Positions 23,111-35,900 of a DNA stretch of 64,000 bases are shown here, piece after piece. Origin of the DNA: Branchiostoma floridae (taxonomy: Eukaryota; Chordata; Leptocardii; Amphioxiformes; Branchiostomatidae); contig NC_049988.1 in assembly GCF_000003815.2 (NCBI RefSeq), positions 8,622,986 through 8,686,985 on the forward strand. The letters are read 5' to 3'. The notes below the pieces were generated by a model. The model searched no databases. It saw only the letters and a program-made list of their open reading frames with translations, and was not told where the DNA came from. The translations under genes and the position numbers were made by a program. Positions within the stretch are counted from its first letter, which is position 1. The number at the start of each line of letters is the position of its first letter.

Positions 23111-25840
23111 TTGTGCTTTAAAAGAAGTTTTGTCGGTTTCAGCCCCCTAGCAGCTCTTATGGGGACAACAGGGACAGATTTTTGAAGGAGAATAATAGAT
23201 AATTGAATAGTAAAGAGAAATCTATATTCCTTACCGCCTCAACCAATTCTAACCAATCATACAGCTAGCTACAGTAACCAAGAAGCGAAAGGAAATCGAA
23301 TGTACAAGAGTAAACGTTTATATGTACATATAAATGTATTTGATTCTTACCATTATTACATGTATGCGATTCTTACCAAGTAACCTGTACTTAGCCCAGT
23401 GGGGCAAAAAAGGTATTCATTCATTCAATAATTCAAGAAGTCACGACTTTTGGTGTACTTTATTCAATGAGAAACACCATTTTGTACATGCAACAATGAT
23501 CTGTTTGAAGATTTGAATCCCGGCAATTGCCGGATGACCTACATACGACAGAAAATGAACAGGGAGATAAAGTTTCATTCCGTACGTAAACACTATGAAA
23601 CAAGTTGCAATTTCCTGGTATAACACGGTAACACAAACTGCTCCATCTGTCCATGCGTATCCCAACTTCTCAGTCACGCCAAACCACGTCATTAGTCCAT
23701 GTTGATTTGAATATATGGATGACATCCGCGCGCGCATCAATTTCCGGCCATTTCCAAATATAAGAAAAAAAGTTTTCAACCACACAACGTACAAAACAGC
23801 TTCAAAATAACCGTGATTTGCAATAACAAATATCGGAAAACGTCATAGACAATTCCGAGGTCAAAAAAGGTGTGAAAGAACAAAAATGAATCTATTGTTT
23901 GGTATACTGGATTCTGTGTATTCGGTCATATGTTCAACCTTTTCGGACCACTTAAATCTTATAATGAAGGAAACTTTGTTTTGATCAAACTTTTTTTATT
24001 CGCACGCTCGCCTCAGTTTTTGGATTCCCAGAGAATGCTATCCATATATTCAAATCAACATGGCCATAGTCTTTGTCAGGGAAAGATTGCTTTTGAAGCT
24101 AACATCATGTGGTGGGTGGCACCATGGACGCCTTTTAACGGATGAATGTTTCTGTACTCTTCACATGGAATCTTCTAAATAACATGTCTCACGGTTTAAG
24201 TACTGCCATCAAAAGAAGAAAAAAGGTTTAGCATTACAAAGCCTCAATTCACTTGGCTATATTAGCTTCAAGTCTTTTATACCAGATTTCTAAGTACATA
24301 GGGCCTTACCCAATCATTTCTAAAGGATAAGAAGATTTGATGTGTGCTTACGTGTAGAGTTCACGGTGGTTTCCGTCATTTGATGATGTTAAATCGCTCA
24401 TCCACGCCTCTGCACCTCAGGTGTTGCTTTTGTCCAAAGAGTATCTTAAGAAAAGAGGTTATACTTAAAAAATACACTCCTTCACATTTATGACGTCAGC
24501 TTTCCTGTGCAGTGAATCTCTTCAAGCTGTTACAGACACTGTTATTGCCTGACTACCTAGATAACGCTTTCTTCACCATTATTCAAAAACAGTTTCAAAG
24601 GTTTCTGGAAGCAACCGATAGGTCTTTTGAATGTCGTTAATGGCACAGTCGCAGATGGAAAGGTGAGCTTTCAACAGCAAAGAGGTCAAAACTCCACATG
24701 CGATTCCAGAGAATACATTCAGCCGAAGACTACACGGACATCAAAATAAAACCATTTCGATCTATCACCAACTTTAGCCGTTTTTTCTTTCAAAATTCAA
24801 TTCAGTCAGGTCATTGAATAACTCAGCATATGGGTAACTTTTTTTTATATATCATAAGCGACACAGATATGCATCCTTGAAGACTTGTTTTTCTGCATTT
24901 CTTGTGCCTTTTCACAAAGTTCCTTTAAAAGGTAAAAGAATGACTTAGTGACATCAATGACGAAAGTGGTGATAGTATATCTAGCAATGAGGAGACAATG
25001 CTGCAGTGTATTGGTAAGAAAGCATGCATATGTCGACTACTCCATAGCTATTTTCAAAAATGCTCCATAGTGTACATAGCTTCCAACAAGAACCGACATT
25101 TCCCCATCATGCTTCTTGCACAAACCTTGAAGAAACATTCCATCCTTCTCGTTCTGAACCCTAAGGGACTACTTGAGTGTATATTTCATTACTTAGAACG
25201 CGTTTTCAGACAGCTTGTAGCGGCAAATAGTGTCCGTCCTCAGTTGGACAACACCATACTCCGAGTGATTACACTTCCAGTCGGCCTGAATCACTCGTAA
25301 ATCTACTAAAATAAGTTGATATATCCTTGGTTTTCTGCTCATCTACTCATGCAAAGTCGGTAAAAGGTAACCATGAGAGATTTGCAATATGCGTTAAACC
25401 AAGATGGCGGAGCCGGCAACATGAAAATTTCTCGTGCGTCAGTTGAGTGCCGGTAATCCAAGGTAAAATAAAGTCAAAGTAAAGGTCTAGACTCTCTAAG
25501 AAATTTGATGAAACTCTTGACAAAACTTTTGTGACTTGTAATAACTTGTAATAGCCTCCATAACATAATCGGGAAACATCCAGATCACTGACGGGGAAAG
25601 TGAATGACGGGAAATGACCTGACACCTATTGGCTTCTACCTGTCAGTTTCATTTAGCAGTGGTTACTTGCAAAGTAAGGTGGATTATGTAGTCGACTGTC
25701 ATTTCATGTCATCTTCTTTCATATGTCACTACACAGATTACAAGTCCACCCATCCTGTCTCTGCAGTTGACGTACATGACAATTATATCAATATGCGTAC
25801 TTTTCTAAAGCTTTTGATTCTAGCCTTAACATGCGACAAT
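23111..25840. other. Gene-free stretch
   Basis: CCATATATTCAAATCAACATGG at 24040 has an inverted partner at about 23697-23720, a weak long-range inverted repeat. The frames at 23441-23794 (-) and 24998-25300 (+) have no recognisable domain or matching splice signals. I would not call a gene here. Confidence 0.4.
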
Positions 25841-26181
25841 TAATTCCGGACAAACACTCTGATTCCAGAAAACCTTAATAATTTCAACCAGATGAATCAA
25901 CATTTATAAGTATGATATATCAAAGGATAGTGGATACGTAGGTTGCAATTAGATATCTCTACGAAATAAAGGTCTGCAGAATTCTGGCTCAGGGTCCCAG
26001 ATTTCTGGCAGAATCCCCAGAATTTTGCAGAATTGGCCTTCTTCATGGAGACATCTAATTTCAACCTATATATTCATCATCCTTTATTTGATATATCATA
26101 CCTACAAATATTAATTCATCTGGTTAATCTTTTTTGAAATAGATTAAGATTTTCCGGAATTAAAATGCTTGTCCGGAATTA
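25841..26181. mobile_element. Palindromic element with TAATTCCGGACAA ends
   Basis: TAATTCCGGACAAACA at 25841 pairs with TGCTTGTCCGGAATTA ending 26181. Inner arms include TTCAACCAGATGAAT and GATATATCAAAGGAT against their complements, so arms of roughly 110 bp surround a short centre of CAGAATT repeats. It is non-coding. Confidence 0.8.
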
Positions 26182-26189
26182 TACTGTTG

Positions 26190-26428
26190 TCTGTTCTTTG
26201 CATTTTCCGCTTCGTTGTAGTCCTCGCGAAATTCAATTTTATGACTTGATAAAATCCATGACTATCCAAACGTAAATCCGCAGGCAATGTGAGCTCAACT
26301 TTGTTCTTTAACCACGTTTCAAGAAGCTGTTTCAAAAGATCTTGGGAACCTTGTTATCAATAATCAGGTAATATATAATCCCCTTGGGTGCCCTGGGCAA
26401 AAGCAACTGAAGTTGCGGCGGCAATCTA
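26190..26428. other. Short gene-free stretch
   Basis: Lies between the palindromic element and the truncated LINE. I see nothing recognisable in it. Confidence 0.4.
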
Positions 26429-28033
26429 ATGATACGGCAGGGATGTAATCTTAGTCCTTTATTATTTAATTTATTCATCAATGATATATCTGAGTGCTTT
26501 GACCCCACAAAATGTGACCCTGCAGTCCTGACCTCAAAATCTCTAAACTGTTTATCCTGGGCAGACGATCTCGCTCTGATTTCATCGTCAAAACAAGGGC
26601 TACAGCATTGTATTGACTGCCTAGAAAACTATTGTAAGAAATGGAAGCTATCTGTCAATGTTTCAAAAACCAAGGTAGTTGTTTTTGGCAAAGGTTCTAG
26701 CAAGAATAACAAAGACCAATTCCATATTTATGGCAAAAATATAGAAATCACTGACAGCTATACATACCTCGGCATTCCTTTCACATTCTCCGGAAAATTC
26801 AAAACCGCCAGGAAATATTTGAAAACCAAAGCAATGAGAGCACTTTTCAAACTCAAGGCTCTTTTACTCTCTAACAAGGACATTTCAATCAATCTCGGAA
26901 AAAATCTATTTGACAAATTTGTAAAACCCATCTTTATGTACTGTTCAGAAATCACATGCTTTGACCGTTTTTCTAAAAGTATAAGAATCATTGTATCACA
27001 TACCAATAACATCTGCGAACCTTCCTCAAAGGTTTTTTCTACTTTACTTAAAAAACTTAATATTCAAGATAACTTTCCAGCTACCATTCGAAAAACCACC
27101 TCTTCTGCTTTGAATACTACTTATGTTGTATGTTTGGAAAGAAATACAGATAAAGAAATACTATTGCGTCATGCCAATAGCCATATTTTACGAGATAACG
27201 GTTTCCAAATTATAAACCTAGACTCAAATCAACAAATTCCAGAATTTGACATCATTGACATGCGCTTCCAAAAATTTCTGTTAGGCATTCATGCCAAAGC
27301 CTCAAACGATGGTGTCAGGGGAGAATTGGGAACTTTCCCAGCTAGGATTGATGCAGAAATGCAACTTGTGAAATATTGGCATCGTTTAGTTAATCTGCCC
27401 GAAGATGCCCTTCTTCGTGAGGCATACAATACTGTTTCATTCGGAGAACATGATTGGATTGTCCACGTAAAAAATATCCTCAACTACCAAGGCTTTGGAC
27501 ACATATGGCTGAACCCGAGGTCATACCACATAGACACAATCACCACTCAGTTACGACAACGTTTACAAGATATATACGTGCAAAATTGGCATTCCTCTAT
27601 TCGAAACAATTCCAAACTCTCATCTCTTTCTACATTGAACAAGCATTACAAGCAAGAAAATTACATTTCAACCATAAAGAGCCTTGACGTTCGTAGGGCA
27701 ATCACACAACTCAGAATTGGCTGTCACAAATTAAATATAGAAACCGGAAGATTCCAAAAAATCCCTATTGACCAGAGGGTTTGTCCATTCTGTCCAGAGC
27801 TAATCGAAGACGAATATCACTTTATGGTTGTATGTCCCAAATATTCCAATATACGCAATTCTCTATACAGAAGGCTGTCATTTTGTACACAAGGATTTAT
27901 CCAAATGGACCTGAAGTGCAAATTCAGATACATAATGACATGTGACAATCCCTGCATGGCAGATATAGGAAAATATATCAAAGAAGGTTTTGACATTAGA
28001 AATTCCCCAAATGATTGTAAAAGCCTCCAATGA
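26429..28033 (+). CDS. 5'-truncated LINE reverse transcriptase (ORF2 C-terminal part)
   Basis: The 534-codon open frame encodes the C-terminal half of a non-LTR retrotransposon polymerase. RQGCNLSP (residues 3-10) is the conserved motif before the active site. SWADDLAL (43-50) is the catalytic block, with Asp46 and Asp47 as metal ligands and Trp in place of the usual Tyr. KLSVNVSKTKVVVF-like thumb sequence follows. At the C-terminus C452-x2-C455-x8-H464-x4-C469 forms a zinc-finger-like motif common in several LINE clades. The endonuclease and the first polymerase motifs are absent: homology starts at the RQG motif, so the first Met is probably flanking DNA. The frame is unbroken, which suggests a fairly recent insertion. 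It cannot encode an active element alone. The exact clade is uncertain. Confidence 0.9.
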   Translation: MIRQGCNLSPLLFNLFINDISECFDPTKCDPAVLTSKSLNCLSWADDLALISSSKQGLQHCIDCLENYCKKWKLSVNVSKTKVVVFGKGSSKNNKDQFHIYGKNIEITDSYTYLGIPFTFSGKFKTARKYLKTKAMRALFKLKALLLSNKDISINLGKNLFDKFVKPIFMYCSEITCFDRFSKSIRIIVSHTNNICEPSSKVFSTLLKKLNIQDNFPATIRKTTSSALNTTYVVCLERNTDKEILLRHANSHILRDNGFQIINLDSNQQIPEFDIIDMRFQKFLLGIHAKASNDGVRGELGTFPARIDAEMQLVKYWHRLVNLPEDALLREAYNTVSFGEHDWIVHVKNILNYQGFGHIWLNPRSYHIDTITTQLRQRLQDIYVQNWHSSIRNNSKLSSLSTLNKHYKQENYISTIKSLDVRRAITQLRIGCHKLNIETGRFQKIPIDQRVCPFCPELIEDEYHFMVVCPKYSNIRNSLYRRLSFCTQGFIQMDLKCKFRYIMTCDNPCMADIGKYIKEGFDIRNSPNDCKSLQ

Positions 28034-28165
28034 TTGTAAGAAACTTATCCCATACTACAACTCCTGTATTAGTTAGATAAGCCCTAAGTTAAGTTATAGC
28101 ACTGTAGTTATGTAGATGCCATACTTTGTACCTCGTACAATTGTTGTGCAATAAAGTTATATAAT
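26431..28165 (+). mobile_element. 5'-truncated LINE copy with AATAAAGTTAT tail
   Basis: The copy comprises the truncated ORF2 plus about 130 bp of 3' UTR. It ends in TACTTTGTACC, GTACAATTGTTGTGCAATAA and AGTTAT (28122-28160). The same tail occurs at 12541-12579, which fixes the 3' end of the family. Left-end truncation within the reverse transcriptase region is typical of target-primed insertion. I could not identify a clear target-site duplication. Confidence 0.85.
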
Positions 28166-29230
28166 GATCAAAGGACCATCAGAGCAGATGTTCGTCTCTG
28201 CAGTCCACACTTCAAACATTCAAACACTTCTGTTAATCATATTCCAACAGACTACATGTACCGCGGGTGTTTTGCAGAGCCCTTTGACGTAAATTGTTTT
28301 GGATATAAAAGACTTGGAATACGGTTGTCATCTTCAAATGCCAATGAAATTCGATTCGCCATCGGGCAGTCATTTGGGAGATGGGACGTCTTCCTTTGGG
28401 GTACAAGGCGGGAAAGCTAATCATTGACAAAGGCTGGTACCTCAATCATGTACACTGTATGATTAATCGTACTTCTCGCATACTTCAAAGAACTATTTTC
28501 TTGTTTCTTGTTGCTACAAGACAAAAGCGCACTGTGTCCAAAAGAAAAGAGTTGAAAATGTAATATATGATATATGATATGTGAGGCGTCGTCTGCTAAC
28601 TATGTATCGTTGATAAAAACTCCGTACTTTCTGTTCGGAGTGGACAATACACAGGAAAATGGAATCCAAAAGACAGGAGTGGAGAAAGTAAGACAAATCA
28701 GTATTCAAACCTGTGTGGACAAATCCTCGTAAAACAGTTAGAGCTATCCACAACACACTATTTAACGTTACTGTGCGGCCTTATGTATCGAAAGGTTACA
28801 GATGGACGCAATATATATGTATGTGGCCATCCGTGGCTTTGCGGTGAACAAGCTGGAACCAGAGATATAAACTCTGCCCGGAGGTATGGCAACTGATGGC
28901 TCCTGAGAACTAAAACCTTGGTCCGCTCAGTTTCGTTCTGCGTAATCCGGTTAGAAAATGTCACACAGTCTTACCATTCGTCTTTTTTTGTTTGACACCA
29001 AACGACACTTTGTCATGACCATTCTAACCGGTTCTCTCCAGAGGGCTGATCACCTACAATAAATACATGGCAATGAAATATAAAGAGACATAACAGTACA
29101 AGAGAGGCCAGAAGCTGGTGCTTCAATGCTAGTGCTAGCACAACGGTGTGGCCGAGGGCTATATAGACGTGTTCTTCACAAATTCATTTTTATCTAAAAC
29201 TAACGTAGAATGGCACCAAGTACGGTATGA
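28166..29230. other. Gene-free stretch
   Basis: No gene is recognised. An ATATATGATATATGATATG low-complexity run lies near 28562. Short frames on both strands lack domains. Confidence 0.4.
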
Positions 29231-29234
29231 ATGT

Positions 29235-29410
29235 CCTCATTAGGTAGTTTTAAAGAACGCTTGCACTTAACTAGTTAGATGTCCAAAAGTTTTGTGTGAC
29301 AGGTCGCTCGATGTGAGCTGCTGCTGCCGCGCCGCATGCCTGCGAAGCTGGTTTGTTAAACCAAAGGGCGATTATACCAGCTAACACATAGATAAGGATA
29401 CAGATAAACA
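29235..29410 (+). mobile_element. 3' end fragment of a second LINE family
   Basis: GGTAGTTTTAAAGAACGCTTGC encodes the last codons (...GSFKERL) of the same ORF found at 33489-33797 on the opposite strand. The 3' UTR words GCTGCTGCCGCGCCGC, then CCTGCGAAGCTGG, are shared in inverse orientation with 33440-33480. It ends in GATAAGGATACAGATA-type repeats. Confidence 0.7.
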
Positions 29411-29805
29411 AATGGAGATGGGAAGGATATCAACTTTCAGATTCTAGCAAACACTACAAGTGCAACGAAGCACATGGAACTAAAAAATAACTACATTCAC
29501 TTCGGACAGACAGGTTTTACTACAAGCTGCAGATCGTAATAAAGCATTCAAATCATGCCATCAACAGGGCGACCAAATCAGCCATAATTGCATAACTACA
29601 GAATAACCGTGGCACCGACCAACCTTTCAATAAACGCCAAATCATCCTCTATCAAGGGATTTGACAGCCATTACGGTTCATCATTGGTGACAAGCATCTT
29701 AATCTTTTATAATGAGGTCTACAGTACAAGTCGTCTCTAAGTCACGCTGAATAGCTTCTAAGGGGGTATCAGGAGAACATCGTGATTCTAATTAAAGCCC
29801 TCTTT

Positions 29806-31244
29806 ACCTCCATGAAATGTCATGGAATGGAGGTTATATTTTCTGTTATGTGTCTCTGTCTGTGTAGATGATTACTCAAGAACGGCTGGATGGATTGGTT
29901 TCATACTTGTTGTGTTGGTGGGGTGTGATGAAAGCTCGAATCGATGAGATCTTGGGAGCCGTATCTGTCGTTATAATCGATGTAATAATATCAGAAATCA
30001 CCCCTATATTTGAGATATATTGGTACAGGCATCGTGCTGTATGTGTTTGTTAACGGGCTTAGCTGCAAGCAGATAGTGAGGTGACAGCTGTTTGGGGAAC
30101 CCCCAGTAGTTTTATTTATGTCTGCTTAGGACTGTTTGAAATATTTGTAACAGTTGGTACAGTAGTTACCTCCATGAAATGTCATGGAGGTTATATTTTC
30201 TGTTATGTGTCTCTGTGTACAAGATTACTCAAGAACGGCTGGATGGATTGGTTTCATACTTGTTGTGTTGGTGGGCTGTGATGAAAGCTCGAATCGATGT
30301 GATTTTGGGTGCCGTATCTGTCGTTATAATTGATGTAATAATATCAGAAACCCCCCCTATATCTGCGATATATTGGAACAGGCATCGTGCTTTAAATGTT
30401 TGTTAATGGGCTTAGCTCCAAGCAGATAGTGGGGTGATTTGTATGACAGCTGTTTGGGGAACCCCGAGTTTTTTTAATATGATAATTAGTTTTATTTATG
30501 TCTGCTTAGGATATCATGGAGATGTGAAGCGTAAGTATAATTGTAAGAAGTTGAGGTACATTTAACGGTAATGCTTAACAGGTATGGATGTCTCACATAC
30601 TGTACTGCTGATTTGAGTGACATGGTGATTAAAATGCCATTAGGTCCTCTCATCTTAGATGGGTTGGGTGTCAGAAGTTTTATGGGCGATACAGATGTTC
30701 TGATTTCGTTACGATAAGGGACAGTTGTTAGTTGTCTCTTTCGTAGCCAATGGTACTTGTTTTTTTAGCAGACGGGGTTGGCGCCAAGTATTCATCTTAC
30801 AGTTGATGTAGGGCTATCAGAGGAAAGTGTGCACCTCATTTTTGTACTGTGTGAACAGCTGATGTTATGACATATTGGTGGAAAATCAAATCACCATCTG
30901 ACTAAAGTTGGCCACATCCCTTCTTCTTTCTGAGTTTCCCAACTTCCTCCCACCACACCGCTCTGAGGCACATAGTCGAACCTCAATAATGCTGACAACC
31001 TTGGACAGTTTAAATACCAAACATCAAGCTTAAGGAACACCACGCTACCATATGCCGTCGACCTCTTAAACGCACATTACACAATTAAGTGTCACATTTT
31101 AATAATGACACAATAATGACACATCCTCTGTGTCATTAAATAAATACACCACTACTTTCCCATAACATTCATAACCATTACTCTCAAATACAACTATAAA
31201 CATACATACCATCCACAAAAAAGCAATAAATATTTCATGGAGGT
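29806..31244. mobile_element. 1.4-kb repeat bounded by ACCTCCATGAAAT inverted ends
   Basis: ACCTCCATGAAAT at 29806 pairs with ATTTCATGGAGGT ending 31244. An extra internal copy of the left end lies at 30168, so the first ~360 bp is present twice in tandem (29806-30167 and 30168-30530) with about 90% identity. The units contain GGTTATATTTTCTGTTATGT and CTCAAGAACGGCTGGATGG, the words that define the dispersed family at 15541, 21313, 22335 and 22860. Open frames of 61-75 codons in the units are parallel because of the duplication, not because of a gene. Confidence 0.7.
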
Positions 31245-32797
31245 ATGAGGTCCCCGAACTCTAGTTCTATTTCTTTTATGCCAGTAACGTTGGTATATTA
31301 AGCATCTTATCTTAATGTAATTGTTCTGTAGTTTCCCTGTCTATCGTGTGATGTTGTATTGGTGTAATGCATGTATGGGACCACAGGTAGAATAGCTGCA
31401 GCAATGTCATGCTAACTGGGCATTCAAATAAGATTATTGGTGGATTTGTCTGAATCCTACATTTCATAATTGTGATGTGATGTATGCTGATGTAAAAGTA
31501 TGATTTAGAATACAAGAAAACATAAAAAAGTTACAATATAGGTCCCTATCTATTGGACGATTTGACAAACCTTTGGTCGCTCAGTGGTTACATCGTAGTC
31601 AAAACATCGACATTAGCTCCATTGGAAAGTGTGCATGAGCGTATCATAAAACCACAATGCGGATGTTCTTACAGTGACATGTGACTATAGCTATAGTATA
31701 AACCTGCAAATGACAAAAGAAAGGCATTGAGCATTCATCTCATACGTAGGAAAAGGCATCTTAAGTTTTCCTTGGCATAGCCCAATGTCCTCAAGGAGGA
31801 CTTCATTCCGGGTTTGCTAATTTTCAACTATTCTTGAGCACCATCAGCACAGATCGATTTTTACCAGTTCGTGACTTCTACCAATCAACCGTCCCTTGAT
31901 CTATGATTACGTTGACTTGTTCCATACGTGAAGGTCAATCGTAATGATTTATTCATGTCGTATAGGTAGATACATGAACTTAAGGACCGTCAAGAACACA
32001 ATTTATTGACGCATCGCACGCACGGTTGCGTAGAGGAATCAGCTCATGGCGTATGGTTTGTAGCAACCTATCCGGCTTGAAAGTTGAAACGTTTTTAAAA
32101 ACATTACTTTCCTGATACAAAATCATGAATCATTGTGAGGATGATGACATTCTGGAATAAGAATACTGTACTTAGATTTTTTTTCGACAGTAAAAAAATA
32201 TGAAAAAAATATTCTCACGGTCCCCAGGTAACACTGGATGTGTACTTGATCATAGATTTATCACTAAGATATGAATGAAAAATTTCCTATCAACTCATAA
32301 TGGGTAGATTTTCTGCAGGAGGGAATTGGGAGCTACATCAAGCCATCTCTCCGACGTCTAGTCGGGCCTAGATCGGCTACACTTGGGGACGTAGACATAG
32401 CTCTTTCTACAAATGAGTAGTATTGGCCACCACTTTGAGTACACAGATTGTCTAATCAGTCTGTGGTTACTTGAACTTACTGAGATCAATTGATGGCTGC
32501 ATTGTTGGAACATGCTGACAATTCTTTTTCCTGTTCAGACCAAGCGATTTGAAAAAAATCTAAGAGATGCCACAAGACAATAAGAGAAGAAAATTCTAGA
32601 AATGCTTTAGCGTCGTAGAAAATATCGTAATAGGATTGATTTACAATACAAAACATAATATATCCATAATCTGTTTCTACCTCCTTGAGGTTGAAATGGT
32701 ATATTCCAGACGTCATCGCCCACTGTAGTGACAATGTGCCTGATCAAAGTTGTATTATAATGACTCACCTGAGGCTTACTCTCCCTTCCTGTCATAG
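31245..32797. other. Gene-free stretch upstream of the receptor gene
   Basis: No domain-bearing frame is seen. The first bases near 31495-31560 resemble the AT-rich interior of the TCTCACTG MITE family. A pyrimidine-rich acceptor-like site ends with AG at 32796-32797. The promoter could not be placed. Confidence 0.4.
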
Positions 32798-32974
32798 GTA
32801 GCGCTGAAGAGTAGAGACGGCAACGGTGTCCAACCGCTCAGTCTTCCCTGAAGGTCCGGCATCGGACAACGCCATCGCAGGGAACAGCATCTCAGGCAAC
32901 GGCGCTTGGGTGACACCTTGGTCAGCATGTCCCTGCACCGCTATATCGCTGGTTTCCTGTGCTGCGTCCTACAG
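32798..32974 (+). CDS. CRHR: CRF receptor exon 1: 5' UTR and signal peptide
   Basis: ATG at 32927 opens [16 protein letters not shown], with one basic residue then a hydrophobic run, as expected of a signal peptide core that continues into exon 2 (SSLVG). The donor is CAG|GTAAAG at 32975, phase 0, matching the phase of exon 2. The ~130 bp upstream are GC-rich compared with their surroundings and contain no earlier ATG back to the acceptor-like site at 32797, so an upstream non-coding exon is possible. This exon lies 11.4 kb from exon 2, and its assignment rests on phase, signal-peptide character and donor, not on homology. Confidence 0.6.
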
Positions 32975-35900
32975 GTAAAGTACCCATATGAAACACATAC
33001 CGTACATACTGTTCCTATGCTTTAACTGTATGATATTGCTAGTAGAATCTATCGGTAAAATCCAGAAGTTGTGTATGTAAAATACCGTGTATGACTTATA
33101 GGAAAATAATTTTATTTTGCTGAGTATCATTCTATCAAGAAGGTGCGGCGTTTTTGTTTTGTTTCTTTAATTCAAGACAACGGGGCATTTTAGAAAGTGT
33201 ATGGAACAAGTTATAGCTATCTCTCTCTACATATATATTGTTTGGTAGTGTGGCTACTTTGATATGCACAATCGGTGGTGTTACCTTATTATACGATTTT
33301 GATGTTATTTTACGGAAGAAAAATACGTATTTTGTTGCAGAGATAACTCAGTGTAGTTTCGGTCCCCTTTCCACTAGACGGCGATCACGCTGTATCTGTC
33401 TGTATCTGTATCTATATAGCCGGTATAACCGCCATTCGGCGTAACACACCAGCTTTGCAGGCACGCGGCGCGGCAGCAGCTGGTTATATTACACCGAACG
33501 ACTCGTTACCCCTAACTTTTGCACATCTATCTGCAAGCGTTCTTTAAAACTACCGAGAGAAGATGCCCCTACTGTACTTGGTGATAACAAGTTCCACTCT
33601 ACGATAGTTATGGGAAAGTACGAATTTTTGAACACATCAATGCTAGGTTGGTAACTCTGGTATTTGAAGGCATGACTGTTTCTTGTTCTTTTTTGAGCTG
33701 GTATCTCTGCGCTCTCACTGCGACTTAAAAAGGATGTGTGTAACATAAGACACATTAGTACAAAATGTAGAAGTGTGACTAAAAGACAACAAAACACAAA
33801 AGGCGTATTTTGAGCGATCTGACAAATTCTAGGTCGCTGAGAGAGCGCGGAGAGGGCGCCGTCCTAGTTGAAAGAAGGTATAAGAGTTATAAGTCTCCCT
33901 TGTCAATCCTTTACGATGTTAATTTCTTCGTTAACGCTCCTTCTGAACGTGGACTGCAGTAACATTCTACGGCTGAGTAGCCACATTGCTTGGCGTCAAC
34001 GTTTAGTCGCAGCTGTGGTATCTAATCCTCTTTTTACAAGTGTTAACATCGACCAGGCAATTTTGTAATTAAACTATGGCTTTCAGCTCACCCGTGATGA
34101 AGACAGGTTGTCTGGCTTCTTTATAGACCGGTTTCCACTGGTTGGCAACGTTGAAAGACCAAAACCGGATTCGTATGACCTATGACTTCGTATTTAGATA
34201 CGATCCATGGTGTTGAATTGAGATTTGAAAGATTAGATAACTAAAAATACACTTTATAAATGAGATTCATTTGAACTACTTATGAGACCTTAGGTCGTTC
34301 AACTGTAGCCCCAGTGGTATCTGTTTCGACTTAAGTTACATTACGGCCAATCTTGAGGTGCGTCAGTGTAAATTTGGCGTACGTCAGTGTAAATTTGTTA
34401 TTTCGTAAAGATGACAAATCAAATTTGTAGCCATGCTATAGCAACTATCACTGGCTCTAAATTAACTTATCCTAGGATTTAGCTTTAGTTTCAATTTATC
34501 CGAAAGTCGACCTAATATATTGCACCTTTTTTAATATCTGCTACTAATAAAATCATCAAATCATTTTATCATTTTGTGGCCTGCCTGCGTTATGAGCACA
34601 TATACATGCAAATAAATACACCTTACAAAATGATTATCACCAAAATATTGCGAAGGAGGATTTCTGCAAGGACATCCTTTGATATGAAGTACGGTATGTT
34701 TCAAAGGTTATCCAAATACTGTCGCGTTAGTTTAACAATAACAATACAGTATTTTGACGTTTAATAACACAATTTTAACTTTAAGTTACTCTAAGATGAA
34801 TCTTGTGAGTACATACAATGGTTATTAGTGTATATTAGAGGACCATACATTACATTACAATACAGTATAAAAGTCAACATGATTGATATTGAGAAAATGG
34901 CATACGTTTGGCAGGTAGCAGAATTTCTGTATTTGTACTTTGTATCTATTGGAATGAAGTCATTACACTGGGTCCGCCAAGGTAGCTCTCGCTGGTAACG
35001 ACTGGCCCACAAAATCACAGACGAACATATAACTTAAACACAAAACCCATATAAGGAATACAATGGTTATTAATGTACATTACTGATCAAACATAAACTA
35101 CAGCGCAGTGGCGGAATAGATGAAAGGTAGATAAGAAGTTATGAGTAAGCTGTAGTACAAGAAGTGGAACATATTTCCCCGTGTTAATAGACAAAAAAAG
35201 AGGAATGTAGAACATTATAGAACCCACACATTTTAGAAAAGGTGGGATCCTTTGTCTTCCACTGTCTCAGTAAAAGAAGTCAAACCCCAAAAAGTTACAG
35301 TTTAGAGTTAGCTTTTAGACTACAGTAGACACATTCTATGCTGTTATACACTATTTGTTTGTCTTCTTCCCCTTTACCTGAAACTCTGCAATTAGCCCTC
35401 GGGCATGAATTTGCCATAAACTAAATAACGTCGAGAATACAATGTTCTTGTTCTATGTTTCGTTACACTCGGCGACTCACTAAAATCCAGTACATGCATG
35501 TCTTTGGCAGGCTCTGTATACGTTTTGTGTTCAGTTCAACAAATATAATTAGTGCATTACTTAGCGTATAACAGAGAGTTAAAGACCAATTCAAATTCAC
35601 AGTCTGAACTTTAGCCGGATTATCTTATAGAAAACTTGGGTATTATATGCTCAGTGTAGGTTGATATGAAAGTGTGCACTAAATATGAATCTGACTCTTA
35701 GCTTTTGTATGTATGTGTTCATATTCTTTGAAATACCAAACCTCTAGCTGGGGCTACGAACATGAGGAACCTAAGATATTCTAATTTAGTAATCAAGTGC
35801 GGAAAGTAATCAGACAATTTTGTACAAATTACATTTACACATTCCAGCTTTCAATTTTCAACCAGTACCTTACTTAACACACTTTTAAAATGATTGATAT

